From NCBI GenBank assembly GCA_024500155.1, contig CM044868.1, positions 37,173,165 through 37,237,164 of the forward strand: a stretch of DNA of 64,000 nt, given 5' to 3'. Source of the stretch: Chenopodium formosanum. Lineage: Eukaryota; Streptophyta; Magnoliopsida; Caryophyllales; Amaranthaceae. This document shows, piece after piece, positions 1 through 10,622 of this stretch. The stretch's first letter is position 1; every line of letters begins with the position of its first letter. The translations under genes and the position numbers were made by a program. Below the pieces are notes generated by a model, which made no database searches, was not told the origin of the DNA, and saw only the letters and a list, made by a program, of their open reading frames with translations.

Positions 1-129
1 GACGTCTAGGGAATGTCTTTACTCCATTTGCTTCAAGGTTTTGAGGTTGATCAACAATTCGCAAACGCTCCATGAGCCAAATCTAAAAAATAAAAAATAA
101 AAAAATTTTGTTTGCGATTTTTTACACAA

Positions 130-200
130 GCAGGAGGCGCGCGCAACTAAACCAGTTGCGGGCACCCTCCGCGCGCAACGAAGAAGATTCAACTTTTTTG
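130..200. repeat. GC-rich GCGCGCAAC repeat cluster 1
   Basis: Short GC-rich island in AT-rich DNA with copies of CGCGCAAC and its complement GTTGCG. The same vocabulary recurs at 1040-1150, 4650-4755 and 6160-6420 in this element. Function unknown. Confidence 0.6.
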
Positions 201-332
201 ACATGCGCTGATAAACGGCAAAAAAAAACGTACGTGTAATAGGAGTGGACTTCCCTTGAAACCGTTTTCGTTAGGATCTCCTCTAAGGCGATTCAAGCAC
301 AGAACGGTTTCGGTCAAAACCAAAGGAGCGGG

Positions 333-866
333 TTAATGACATCCCTCTATTTGCTCTACTATGGATACCATCGAATAATCTCCGTATTCTTTGCCTGTCC
401 TAAGTAAACAATTATCAACAAGACAATAACATAAATCACGAATTTTAAAGCGTTGTTTAGTCATGTTGTCACGAGGGGTGACGAAGTGTTCAATAAATTG
501 AATTAAGTTCACGCCTTCTTCAGTTCCTATGTTGGTCATATCATTGTCGGACAAGCCCAAAAATTTTTGGAATATAAGTTTGGGATCCGACAAGGTAGGC
601 GAATAAGTCACAGGGAGAGTATTTGTAGGGAAACCTAGCAAGGCCTCGAACTCACCAGGAAGGGGGACAATTTCGTCCCCTCTAAACAAGAAAAGATGGT
701 GGTTAGAGTCCTAATGGTTGACTGCAGCATGAAGAAAATTAAAGTTAACCACTAATTGCATATAATTCAATAAAGGGTCTAAGTGGTAAATTTTGAAAGC
801 TAGTTTTTCCTCGGTTGAAAGGGAAGTGACCCATTGCTTCAAAAGTTGTTCAAAGGTCTTCACCAT
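333..866 (-). pseudogene. DUF7745-like / plant-mobile-like protein, antisense to its host element
   Basis: The minus-strand frame from an ATG at 866 runs about 178 codons to a stop at 333, interrupted once by TAG after residues AVNH. Read across that stop it has an acidic N-terminus, a hydrophobic HxxxxxxL helix and the motif LPGEFEALLGFP. This resembles the plant DUF7745 layout (aromatic-rich strand, then P-x-x-E-[FY]-x-x-L-L-x-[FC]-P). Such proteins are abundant in plant genomes and commonly associated with transposons. The downstream part (residues NMTKQRFKIRDLC) ends early for the family. It lies 3' of the plant-mobile-domain gene on the same strand. Function unknown. The family call is by motif only. 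Confidence 0.45.
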
Positions 867-1039
867 TGTTCAAACAAAGAAAGAATAAGAGTTTAGAGAG
901 ATTAATTCTTTTTAATTTTTTATGTTACTAAGCGAATGAATGCGAGATGATAAAAAGCCTACACAAAAATACGTTTAAATAAACCCAAGAGGGGCAAATT
1001 TTTGGCAAATTCGGCTTAAAGGAAATTTCACTTGACAGG

Positions 1040-1150
1040 TGGCGCGTGCAACTCCTGAGTTGCGCGAGACATCCGCGCGCAACTTATTTACATGTGCGCG
1101 ATAGCCGCGCGCAACTCACGCAGTTGCGCGCGTCTCCCCTGACGCGGCAT
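1040..1150. repeat. GC-rich GCGCGCAAC palindrome cluster 2
   Basis: Contains GCGTGCAACTCCTGAGTTGCGCG and CGCGCAACTCACGCAGTTGCGCG type dyads: two complementary arms of 9-10 bp with 3-6 bp loops. It is flanked by AT-rich sequence on both sides. Confidence 0.65.
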
Positions 1151-1224
1151 GTAAGTTGGGTTTATTTCCGTATTCTGGCTCATATAATTACGGAATTTTC
1201 ACGAGATCTTAAGATGAATCATAC

Positions 1225-1430
1225 GCTTGCCTTCTAACACTTTGTGTCCCTTCTTCTTTCCTACTTTCTTATTTCTTTTTGTTTTGTTTTATTATTTTCT
1301 TATTTTCTTTTTATTTTCTTTTTTTCCTCATTATTTTCCTACTTTCTTTTTCTTTTTATTTTCTTTATTATTATTTTCCTACTTTCTTTTTCTTTTTATT
1401 TTCTTTATTTTTCCTTTCCCTCCCTCGAAA
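1225..1430 (+). repeat. Polypyrimidine low-complexity tract
   Basis: About 200 bp almost entirely C/T, with repeats of TTTTCTTTTTATTTTC and CTACTTTC. Several stop-free frames cross it in the plus direction, but their products are only F, L, S and Y runs. I treat it as low-complexity DNA, not coding. Confidence 0.85.
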
Positions 1431-1700
1431 ATTTTTCGCATTATTGTACACATGGAAACAAATAAAATAATAATAATGACATGTTTATACAAATGTGTCA
1501 TATATACAAAAAAAAAAAAAATATATACATCGATTTCCTAAAAAATATAGTAAAATGTGTACGGAAGGAATCAGGGTGCTCGGCGACTACTAGACGGTTG
1601 TTGCACATCCTGCAAAATTCAAAACGAAGATCTACACATGAAATTTAATAACTTCGTTGCAAAGAAAAAAGAAATAAAACTTACCGCGGTCATCCGATGA

Positions 1701-3622
1701 TCACGGCATGATAAAGTCACGAGGGCTCTCCGATAAGCATCTCAGAAAGCATGTAAAGTCCTCACCATGCCGTTCACGGTCTCCCGCGTAACCTGTTCCA
1801 AGAATACAAGGACAGTTAGTAAACAAATGTATATGAAACAAAAAATAAATAGAAATATTTAAGTACATATACATAAAAGGCATGCCGACTCAACTGTCTC
1901 AAGTACGAACGGTATCTCCTCGTCATCCTCGGCTGCTGGAAGGGTCTCACGAATTACCGATCCAACAACATCGGTATAAGTGATCTCCGCTGTAGGAGGC
2001 ACCCAACCACCTAGCTCGACCCACTAAAACTACATGTGACAAAAAAACGATAAAAGGGTCAAAGTTCCAAAAAATAAATAGAACCACGGAAAAAAAAAAG
2101 AGTTAGAGTACTAACCTGAACAAAAGCCGGAAAAGAAGTCAGCCTGGATGCTATAAAAGCCGGATAAGAAGCATCCGGTAGCACCAACTGCTCCGCTGGA
2201 TAACTAAGGATCACCTGAGCTAGATCCTCGGTAGATAGTAGGTCCGGACTCAGCATCCGAATCGAGGGATCCATTGGAACCAAAGGCTCCTCGGACGAAA
2301 GCTTCCAGAGAACACGCTCGCCTAAAAACCAAGTGTCGATCCTCTGGAACACTGAGAGTCCCGTATAGAGGGCCCGAAAACGACAACGAACCATGACAGA
2401 GCGGATAGCTTCAGAGACTCCGACGATCAAACTCCAAGGACGGAGATCGATCTATAAAACACAACTACCTGAAAAATCGTTAGAAAATGAATAAAATAAA
2501 AAAACAAAAAGAGCACATGTAGTTGTAATACTCACCAATGCACGAGTCGCTGAAAGAATCCTCTGGCAAAAGTCACCGGCAGAAGTAGCTCGTCTCCTCT
2601 TAATCGCGATCAATCAATGGCCGATAGGAAAACGAGTAGCCCCAAGCACCCTAGGGGCTAAGAAAGGCAGGTACGAGTATCCCTAAGCCTGAAATTGATA
2701 AAAGATAAGCCTAAAGGAAAAAACGAAAGTAATAACCGAAAAAAGCTTAAAACTCGTACCTCAAGGATACGACCATGCCATGTAAGCGAGATCCGAGGCA
2801 CCTTAGTAGCTGCGGCGAAATCCATGACATGGGTCGCCTTGCCCATAGCCGTAAGCATACGGGCATACGACACCTCCGCCCAACTCAGGTCACCTACTTG
2901 CCCCAAATTGCTGAGGCAAATAAGTAACCCAATGGAGAAACGCTCTCCTCGATCACTCAAGATGATGACGGAAAGAACGTGGGCAATATCCGAGCCAGCT
3001 GCTCAGGTTTACACTGCTGGTCAAGCTCGTCAGCCAAAACCTCGTCGGCAAGAACCAAGTACGGATAAGATTGCGCGTAAACGTAAAGGGCCGACGCAAG
3101 ACGATCCCCCACAAAGTCGCGCAATCTCTCGTCTCACCCCTTAGGAGCTTTATAACTACTGGCTTGCCTCCGAAAGGAAAACCCATAATTATAGAGAAAT
3201 CGAAAGGGGTGACCATCATTTCTCCCCATGGAAAGTGGAAAGTGTTGGTGGAATCCCACCAAAACTCCAGCAATCCACGAAGGAAAGATGACGATGCAGG
3301 CTGGCTCGATAAATCCCGAAGAGCCGCCAGCTGGGAGTCAATCCCATAAAGTGCTTCAATCTCCTTTGCCACCTCGAGCAAACTTTCAAAACGGGCTCGC
3401 AGGTCACTAGAGCTGTACAAAAGCATGCTAGGCTCACTCTAAATAAAAGAATGAAAATAAAAAAAATGGTTTTGGTTTAAAAAGGAGAAGAAACAAAAGA
3501 AAAGTGAAAGAACGAAAGCGCAGAAAACTCACGATGTCGCGCCACCCTCTGATCGAAACGTGGTGGTCTGGGTCCCACTTAAGGACCCTAGGGTCCCAGT
3601 TGGGAGGAGCCTCCCAAACCAC
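1701..3622 (-). pseudogene. Plant mobile domain (PMD, aminotransferase-like) gene remnant with introns
   Basis: Minus-strand exons give a plant-mobile-domain protein. Exon 1 (3622-3533) encodes MVWEAPPNWDP through GWRDI. An intron at 3532-3439 has GTGAGT and TTTATTTAG ends in phase 0. Exon 2 carries the PMD hallmark HFPWGEMMVTPFDFSIIMGF (about 3240-3170). Later pieces include LGQVGDLSWAEVSYARML (about 2890-2840), a probable intron 2759-2689, a C-terminal segment (2430-2116) and an acidic tail (about 2029-1890). Frame changes near 3130 and between 2690 and 2540 show it is broken. PMD proteins in plants are either host silencing factors (MAIL1/MAIN type) or passengers in transposons. Here it is antisense inside a Tat-like element, so a captured or element-borne origin is more likely. 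No catalytic role can be claimed. Confidence 0.7.
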
Positions 3623-4649
3623 CTCCTCTTAGCAAAGTCGATCGGCCACAACGTTTCGCTCTCGAACCTCCTCTCGAGGACTGGTCACCCTCTTTCGAGG
3701 GCAAACTGCCTCGTCCGGACTAACGAGAACCTCCTCAACATCGACAAACGGAGGCGAGTCCATGTTATAACGGATAAAATTTCTTTAATTAGTTTATTTT
3801 ATTTCCTAAACTAAACTAATATACGTATTTTAGACCCATTTTGGCAGCATAACAGCTACCGATAGGGCAAAACACGAAAGTCGAATGCCACCAATACTTG
3901 GGGGCTACGACACCTGCAGTTAAACTCAGTAAATGAGGGATTTAACACCTACAAAGCCATCCTATACCAGTTTAAACTAAGGATTTAAGGGATTATATTT
4001 CCAAATCTCAAAAAATCAACTGATTCTAGACAAATAACAGTAATATAAACATAATTATCGTCTACTAAACACTTTTGAAGTTCAATATGGCAAAACAAGC
4101 TAAGAGTATGTTTCGCGCCATTTTTCCACAATTCAAAATTCACAAAAAATGAATTATGAAAGTTATATTAATTCCATCACTATAATATACTTCATAATCA
4201 GCAATGATAACAAAAATGTGCAAGAAAAGCAACAAAATCAAGCAAAAATTCGAAAAAAAGGCGAGAACGAACTTGAACAAAGAAATGCTCATACAAGGTT
4301 AAATACTTAACCATTTTTCATAAAATTTGTTGCAAAACACTCCTTAAACATAGCATAACATCATGGAGCAAACAATTTCAAGAAAAATAAACAGAATAAA
4401 AAAACCCAAAATTTGAAATTTGGGGTTTTTATGATTCAAAAATCGTTCGAATTCAGCCGAAAAAGAACAAATTTTAGCAAAAAACTTACATTGGATTACG
4501 GAAAATATGAATTGAGGACGAAATTTGCTTCCTTTAGCTTTGAAAATCACGAAAAACTGAGCTTCGTAGTGAGAGAAAGAGTCAAAAATGGCGAAGGAAG
4601 GAGAAATGGTGAAGTAAAAAATCGCGTCTGCGATTTTCACTTTACTGAC

Positions 4650-4755
4650 ATAAATTTCGCGCGCAGCTTAAGATGTTGTGCGAGACATACCAGCGCAACT
4701 AAGAAAGATGCGCGCGCGTGGCCAGCGCGACCATCTGACTTACGCGCGAATGCTG
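4650..4755. repeat. GC-rich GCGCGCAAC cluster 3
   Basis: Third island with CGCGCAGC, GCGCAACT and GCGCGCG words, about 1.1 kb upstream of the PPT of the same element. Confidence 0.55.
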
Positions 4756-5880
4756 GTCACTAAAAGACTGGGATTTTGATTTTGATTTGTTTGATCATTT
4801 TTTGAACGGTTTTTGCTCGTTATAAGATGTAATGGGGCGCAATTTATAAAAATCTTTTTAATTGTTTTACATATTGTAGTTTATTTTCTTTTTTGTTAGT
4901 TTTTATCATCATATTGCATGCACACCATGCTTTGTGCCTTCCCTATCCATACATTTTGAACGTTTTACGTAAGAGTTCCTTCAGACGTTCCGTAGTGGTG
5001 CTTTACGTAAAAGCACCCATAGACAGGTTTGTCATTTTATTGTACTAGCGTTACAAATTTTCGGGTTTTCTTCTTTTTTCACGTACGACGCAAAATTGTA
5101 CGGCGTAGGTGTTGCGTAAAATTTCACTCAGCCCAAGCTTTGCGAGATCTACCTCTCGAGAGTAAAAGGTAGAGAATTATTGTAGGTGTTAGCTCAACGA
5201 ATCGACAGGCGCGCCAAACCTTCAGGAACAGGCACTTCTTGAGTGGATACGGTAGTTAGTGCGCTTACTAACTTACCAGACAGTTAGGGTGTCGAATCCA
5301 CCCCCAGTATAAAGAAGTGACGAGACGATGCCGCTCCCATGTAGTCACGTGCCCCCAGTTCTAAGACACAGAGAGTTGATGACTTTCTTCTTTCTCACTG
5401 AATTTGGATATATGCCTCCAGTCTTGAGACATGTATTATTATCTTGTGGACTTCCGGCTCGAATACTGGACCATTTCGGCTCGAATACCAAAAACCCCTT
5501 TTTCATCTTTTACTTTGTTAAACACATGCTAAAGTTTTAATGACATAACGAGGGACTTTAGACCAACGATGACACGATTGAGAGGAAATCCACCCCTTTT
5601 ATCCTTTTAAAACCGATCTCTTCTCATGAACTGAATACTTTTACTTGTAAAAGCGTTCTACAATTGCAAAGGATTAATATAGAGTCTTTAGCGCGTTAAG
5701 ACTAGGAAGGACTTTTTTCTAGCCTTAATAGCTACTTGTTTCAAACACTTAGAGAACCAAGGATTGTTTCGACATCCTTAAATATTACTGAAAGATTCTC
5801 TATCCTTAGAGAACTTCGCAGAATGAGTCTCGAATTTATTTCCTTGACTACTTTGATCATCGTCTATTCTTGACTCGAAC

Positions 5881-5895
5881 AAAGTAGGGGCTAAC
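5881..5895 (+). promoter_or_regulatory. Polypurine tract (PPT)
   Basis: AAAGTAGGGGCTAAC immediately precedes TGTAG, the start of the LTR. It is close to the PPTs of the other Tat-like elements here (CAAAGTGGGGGCTTC) and would prime plus-strand DNA synthesis. Confidence 0.75.
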
Positions 5896-7386
5896 TGTAG
5901 AAATCTACTTTTGGCCTCCTATCCCGATAGGAAGTGCAATGATAATAAATACAACCATCTTTGTGTTGGATCAAAGTGAAGAATACTTATCGATAACTAG
6001 TTATGCCACAAAACACAAAAGACTAGCCCAAATTAAAGAAAAAAGCCAAAAAAAAGGTCCAATTAACTAAACCCGATCATAATTAGGCTTAAGCCTGTTC
6101 TTAAACACTAATAATGATTGATTTAGGAGCGCCTAGATTAAAACTTAGGGCTGCCGAAAAATCTGCGCGCATCTCAAAAAGTCGCGTTGGGCTGCCGCGC
6201 GCAACTAATTAAGTTGCGCGTGACACCCAGCGCAACCTTCATAAAGCCGCGCGCAAGACAATTAGTTGCAGAAGATTCAGAACTACATGGAAAATATAAA
6301 ATCGAACCTTACCATAAAGCCACGCGTAAGACAATAAGTTGCGCTGCACATAGCAGCACAACTCTATAAATTGCGCTGGGATGCCGCGTGCAACTCTTTA
6401 GTTGCGCGCGACACCTGCTGCGGCAGAATGCTCGAAACCATAAACCTATTCATTTCCTATTAATATGAGCTTAAACCAAGGCTTAAACAGACAGAAATTA
6501 ACCTAAAACTCTGGCGAAATAACTTGTGAACTTGTGCAACCTAGCCCTCTTGTCCTAAACACTTACCCTTTCGATACTTTGTGACTACGGTGGAGATTCC
6601 CCAACAAGAAGATGTCCATAAGTGTTCTAAACGGAGATCTAGCAAAGAAAAGTGGTAAATTCCCAAGCACTTAGTTAAATCACCTTTATTTTCTTGTTTA
6701 AAAGGACTTTAATTAATTAATTAGTGTTGTTTGATCACCTTTAAAATAATTAATTAATTAATTCCACTTAGTGTCGTGCGTTAAATAAAGATTAGAATTG
6801 AATTAAATAATTGTTGTTTTTTCACTTAAGCCAAGGCGAATCTTGTTTATTTTCTTGTCCTTTTCACAAATTTAATTAAATAAGAATAACGACATTATGA
6901 TGTAATTCCTACGTGAATTAATGTTTGGAAATAAAATCAACTAACATAATTTTAGGTATCACGTCGCATATATTGTTTGGTGATGAAATACTAAGAAAGG
7001 GAGAGCTAGTAGAGGTCGTACTAGGGCTAGGATGACGATTCCCCTCTAAAAGGAACGTTATCTTGGGACCCTCGCTCCCGAACTCATTTCTGGTTTATAG
7101 ACCAATTTGGTCATGGGTAAACTTATGATTTGTGCTAATTATTCCATGAACTCCACATGGAAGAAAGGCATGAACGAGGTTTATGAGTTTTCCTAAAACT
7201 CATTGGCGACTCCTACTTGTTTTTTACAAAAAAAGCGTAATGATAGAATCAATTCTAATTCAAGATCCCCCAAACAGTCATGATTTCAAATCCTACTACA
7301 CCCTAACAAGTGTAAATTCCTAGGCTTTTAAGTGTCCAAGGGCATTTAAGGAGAATACCCCTTACGATGAGATCACCATCCTTACA
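5896..7386 (+). repeat. 3' LTR of the Tat-like element
   Basis: Begins TGTAGAAATC right after the PPT and probably ends CCTTACA at 7386, where sequence homologous to another LTR resumes. About 1.49 kb. Near its 3' end it has the TTGGCGACTCCT segment seen at an equivalent place in the other LTRs of the window. It contains a GC-rich palindrome cluster (6160-6420). The 3' boundary is inferred from the resumption of the neighbouring LTR, not from a paired LTR. Confidence 0.55.
6160..6420. repeat. GC-rich GCGCGCAAC cluster 4 (inside LTR)
   Basis: Contains GCGCGCAACTAATTAAGTTGCGCG-like dyads (arms GCGCGCAACT, complementary, 4-bp loop), GCGCGCAAGAC, GCGTGCAACTC and AGTTGCGCG. It is the densest of the four clusters, and here it lies in the LTR. 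Confidence 0.65.
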
Positions 7387-8154
7387 ATAATCATATTAGC
7401 CTAAACCAAATTATTCATTATTTTATTAAGCGTGGTTACAAGTACAAATTCCCTTTAAACTTGCAAAAAAGGCGTGATAAAACAATAACAATCAAGCAAC
7501 ATAAAAATAATAATCATAATAACAATCATGATAAGAATCATGTTAAAGCATAATAATAGCAAAATCCTAGGCATGATACTAACAAGATTAATAACAATCC
7601 CTAGGATGTCACTAAACATTAAATATCAAAGATTTAGCTCTAACATGATACTAACATGATATTAGGAAAGAAATAGGAAGCATCATAACAATCATAATTG
7701 ATATTAGAAATTTTAGTTATTACCCTAAACATGATACTAGGAATATCAAAACACCCAAACATGATACTAGGAATCAATAAAATAATCTAAGCATGATTTC
7801 TATATCAAAATATTAATAAAGTGATTAAATTACTTACTTGGATGCCTCATATCTCTTTCTAACAACAAAATACACACGTTAGTAACTTCAAGGAAAATAA
7901 CAAATCAAACAATTGAATCAAATAATTGAAATAGAGATTTGGGACAAAACCCTCAGAAATATCAAACCTTTCACGTCTAGGGAGAAGGCAACCTCAAACT
8001 TGGCCGGGTGTGTCTAGAACTATTGTATGAGGAATTGTGTTTATAAAAGGCTTGGCTATAAAGAGGGAGAGAGAATAAGCTTTAGCTTAGAGAGAGAAAG
8101 AATTAGAGAATTCAAGGTAGAAGGTGATGATTGAAAACAGAGGATCAAGGACCT

Positions 8155-8162
8155 TATTTATA
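8155..8162 (-). promoter_or_regulatory. LTR TATA box
   Basis: TATAAATA on the minus strand, at the same LTR position as in the other copies. It is the probable core promoter of the element, with a leader running toward lower coordinates. Confidence 0.55.
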
Positions 8163-8242
8163 AGAAAATAGTCCAAAAACCGATAGAAAAAAGATGGAAT
8201 TCCACATGGAATAAAATTCATCCTATCGCCATACAAAAAGGC

Positions 8243-8290
8243 TCAACGCCAGACGCCGCCTGCAGCGCCAGGTGACAGAGTCTATCGTTG
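8243..8290. repeat. GC-rich GCGCCA cluster in LTR
   Basis: Contains AACGCCAGACGCC, AGCGCCAGGTGACAG and TTGGCGCTAA, close downstream of the AT-rich LTR modules. Equivalent clusters lie in the LTRs at 24913 and 41158. Confidence 0.6.
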
Positions 8291-9134
8291 GCGCTAAAAC
8301 AATTTTGTACGGGTTTTTTTTAATCATATGTTTTGATCCAGAAGTCCAAATAAGTCACATAATATGTCGTTGGAAAAATATTGAAGTCTAATTTTAAACC
8401 AAATTAGAATGAGATTCAAATATTTTTTAGATTAAAAGATATAACCGAAATAGTGAAAGGGTGTCAGATTTGGATAGAGTTTCATATTCCATTCATATCT
8501 TTTTTGTTATAACTCGGAATTAATATTATAATATATCATTGGAAAGCCAATTTCAAGTTCTATCCAACCATATAAGATTTGGATAAATATTATGACGCAC
8601 AAAAACATCTTTAAATTAGAATAGAATTAGGATTAAAAAAAAAGGAAAGTTTTATTCAATTTCAAACTCTTTGATTTTATCTTTTCAAAAAGGATAATTA
8701 AGATCTTTTGGAAACTTATGGAAGTTTCTAATTAATCCTAATTAGTTTATGAATATTATTAAACCTTTGGACCCTCCACATGATCATTGGGCCATAGGTA
8801 AAATCCGGTTTGAGCCTAGTTTAGTATTTTGGCCATAATTTCCTCATTATTCATCGGAATTAGGCTTATAATATATCGTTGAAAAGGTTTTTTCAAGCCC
8901 CATCCAACTACACTATTAATGGACCCATATCATGGACAAAACTAAACTATAATGCACGTTTTTCATAAATAGGGTAAGAAAAGAAATATTTTCAAAAACA
9001 GAAAGAAGAAATATTTTTATAAAAGCATCCTCATCACTAGACTTATCACACTTCCGCTTTGTTCGATAATCAAATGACATGAAAGGTCTTCATCACTGGG
9101 TTTTGTTTTGCGGAGAAACATTTGGGTGTCTACA

Positions 9135-10478
9135 AGGTCCCCTTTGGTTGTTGTTTTGAAAATTGGCCCTATTTTGATTGTTACAATTACCTCGGCCTTG
9201 ATTGTTGCTGAAATTATGGTGTTGGCCACCAAAACCATGAGATTTGCCTTGATTTCTATACCCTTAGCTTTGGTTTTGGTTATTGTAACCTTGATTGTAA
9301 TAGTTACCTCAGAAACCTTGATTTCCTTGGTTCCTATAACCACCATTGTTGTATTTATCAAAACCACCTTGTTGGTGAGCATCCTATTCCCAAAATTCCT
9401 TGGACAATCAAATCATTGTCCATTATTATTGTTGGAAACAAAGTTCACTTGCTCACAATCATTGTTTTCAACATCATCATAATTTTCATAAGCATTTGGA
9501 CAATTAGAGGAGTCATGGTCATAAAACCCACAAACATCACCAAAGACACAACCACTTGGAATATTACTTGAAGTACAAGGAGGAGTAGAGTTATAAGGTG
9601 TAACTCTCCGATTAATGTGGGAGGGAAGACTTGGTGCAATAGAAGAGGCACTCTCTAGCTTGGCCTTAATCAATGTCAACTCCTTCCCAAAGTTTGAGAT
9701 TTGGGAAGATAACTTATTGATCGCATTGAGATGATCAACCGAATAGACCGTTGAGCTACTCTTGTTTGTAGACTCTGTCTCTCCCTCTTGTCAATCCATG
9801 TAGTGACGAACTACATCCTCAATTATATCTACAACGTCTTCCTCGGTCCTTTTCATAATTAGCCCTCTGGCTCCAGCATCAAGACACAACTTCCCTTGGG
9901 GACTCAATCCTCCATAGAAATTTTTTATGATTTGGTAGGTCGGGATTCCATGGTAAGGAAGTTCTCATTAATACTCCTTGTATCTTTTCTAAGCCTCATA
10001 CGAACTTTCACTAGGCTTTTACTTGAAACTTTGGATCAGAGTTCTTGCCTAAGCGATCTTCTTTTGAGGATAAAAATTATAAAGAAACTCCTTAGTGACC
10101 TCATCCCAAGTTCTCAAGGAATTAGGCTTCACTTCCTTGTCTAACCACTCCAAATCTCTCCCGATTAGAGAGAACGAAAGTAGCTTGAGCTTTATAAATC
10201 ATTGTTATCATTGTCGGCCTTATCTCAAAGCCATTGGCGGGTGTTGTTGGTGGAGCTATGCCACTCTTGAATCTATAAGCACCGGGAGTTCAAAAATCCT
10301 TCAAATAAAGTTATGGATTAGCTCCCATGCTTCCTCGATCCTCTTCTTCTATTTATTGATAAATTTCCTCTCTTGGAAAGCTTGGACTTGAAGAACGATT
10401 AGCAACCCTTATCCTTGTTATGGTTCTCTCAATTTCCGGATCAAATGGCACTAGAGTCCTTCCTCTTGTCCTACGCAT
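9135..10478 (-). pseudogene. Athila-like Ty3/gypsy gag, left copy
   Basis: The minus-strand reading starts at an ATG at 10478 with MRRTRGRTLVPFDPEIERT, a typical Athila-type Gag N-terminus. Frames that change several times then give TPGAYRFKSGIAPPTTPANG, a degenerate YEAWERYKE-type retrotransposon gag core, and the zinc-knuckle-like CGFYDHDSSNCPN (about 9550). An N/G/Q-rich tail ends where an LTR was inserted at 9134/9135. Multiple stops and frameshifts mean no product is expected. In an intact element this protein would form the capsid. The inverted second copy is at 56468-57241. Confidence 0.7.
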
Positions 10479-10600
10479 ACAAAAACGCAAAGCAAATGTC
10501 AATAGCATGGCTACAAATTTAGCATAAAAGAGAAAAATCTTTTTGTATTTTTGAGATAAAGTGAAATAGACTCGACAACAATAGCAAAAAACTACGCCAT

Positions 10601-10618
10601 TCCTCGGCAACGACGTCA
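10601..10618 (-). other. Degenerate primer-binding site, tRNA-Asp type
   Basis: TGACGTCGTTGCCGAGGA on the minus strand, a decayed form of the TGGCGCCGTTGCCGGGGA PBS common in Athila-like elements. It sits 4 bp beyond the LTR end GCGTCA at 10623. The right-hand copy (56328) is better preserved. Confidence 0.7.
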
Positions 10619-10622
10619 TTTT

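Larger units (their letters stand above)
1..5895 (+). mobile_element. Tat-like LTR retrotransposon, 3' internal region (5' part off the window)
   Basis: The region ends in a polypurine tract (5881-5895) directly followed by an LTR start, so it is the 3' internal part of a plus-oriented Ty3/gypsy element. No gag or pol is present here. The only protein-like content lies on the opposite strand: a DUF7745-like fragment and a plant-mobile-domain gene, both decayed. Extra, often antisense, ORFs are known from Tat-lineage elements. About 3800-5880 holds no recognisable gene, only AT-rich DNA and a GC-rich short-repeat cluster. The other LTR would lie left of the window. Confidence 0.6.
7387..9134 (-). 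repeat. Tat-like LTR, 5' LTR of a minus-oriented element, truncated
   Basis: Homologous to the LTRs at 23678, 44083 and 57242. It ends TGTCTACA at 9134 (the LTR start on the minus strand), where Athila gag sequence begins. The other end is lost at 7386, where the plus-oriented LTR of the first element adjoins; that element probably inserted into this LTR. Three related modules ending in a TTGGAAAG/CATCCAAC-type motif lie at about 8340-8410, 8495-8580 and 8830-8925. Confidence 0.65.

Noticed and set aside
1227..1541. Hydrophobic F/L-rich ORFs resembling membrane proteins
   Set aside because: Produced by a polypyrimidine tract. All three frames look alike and none has a motif.
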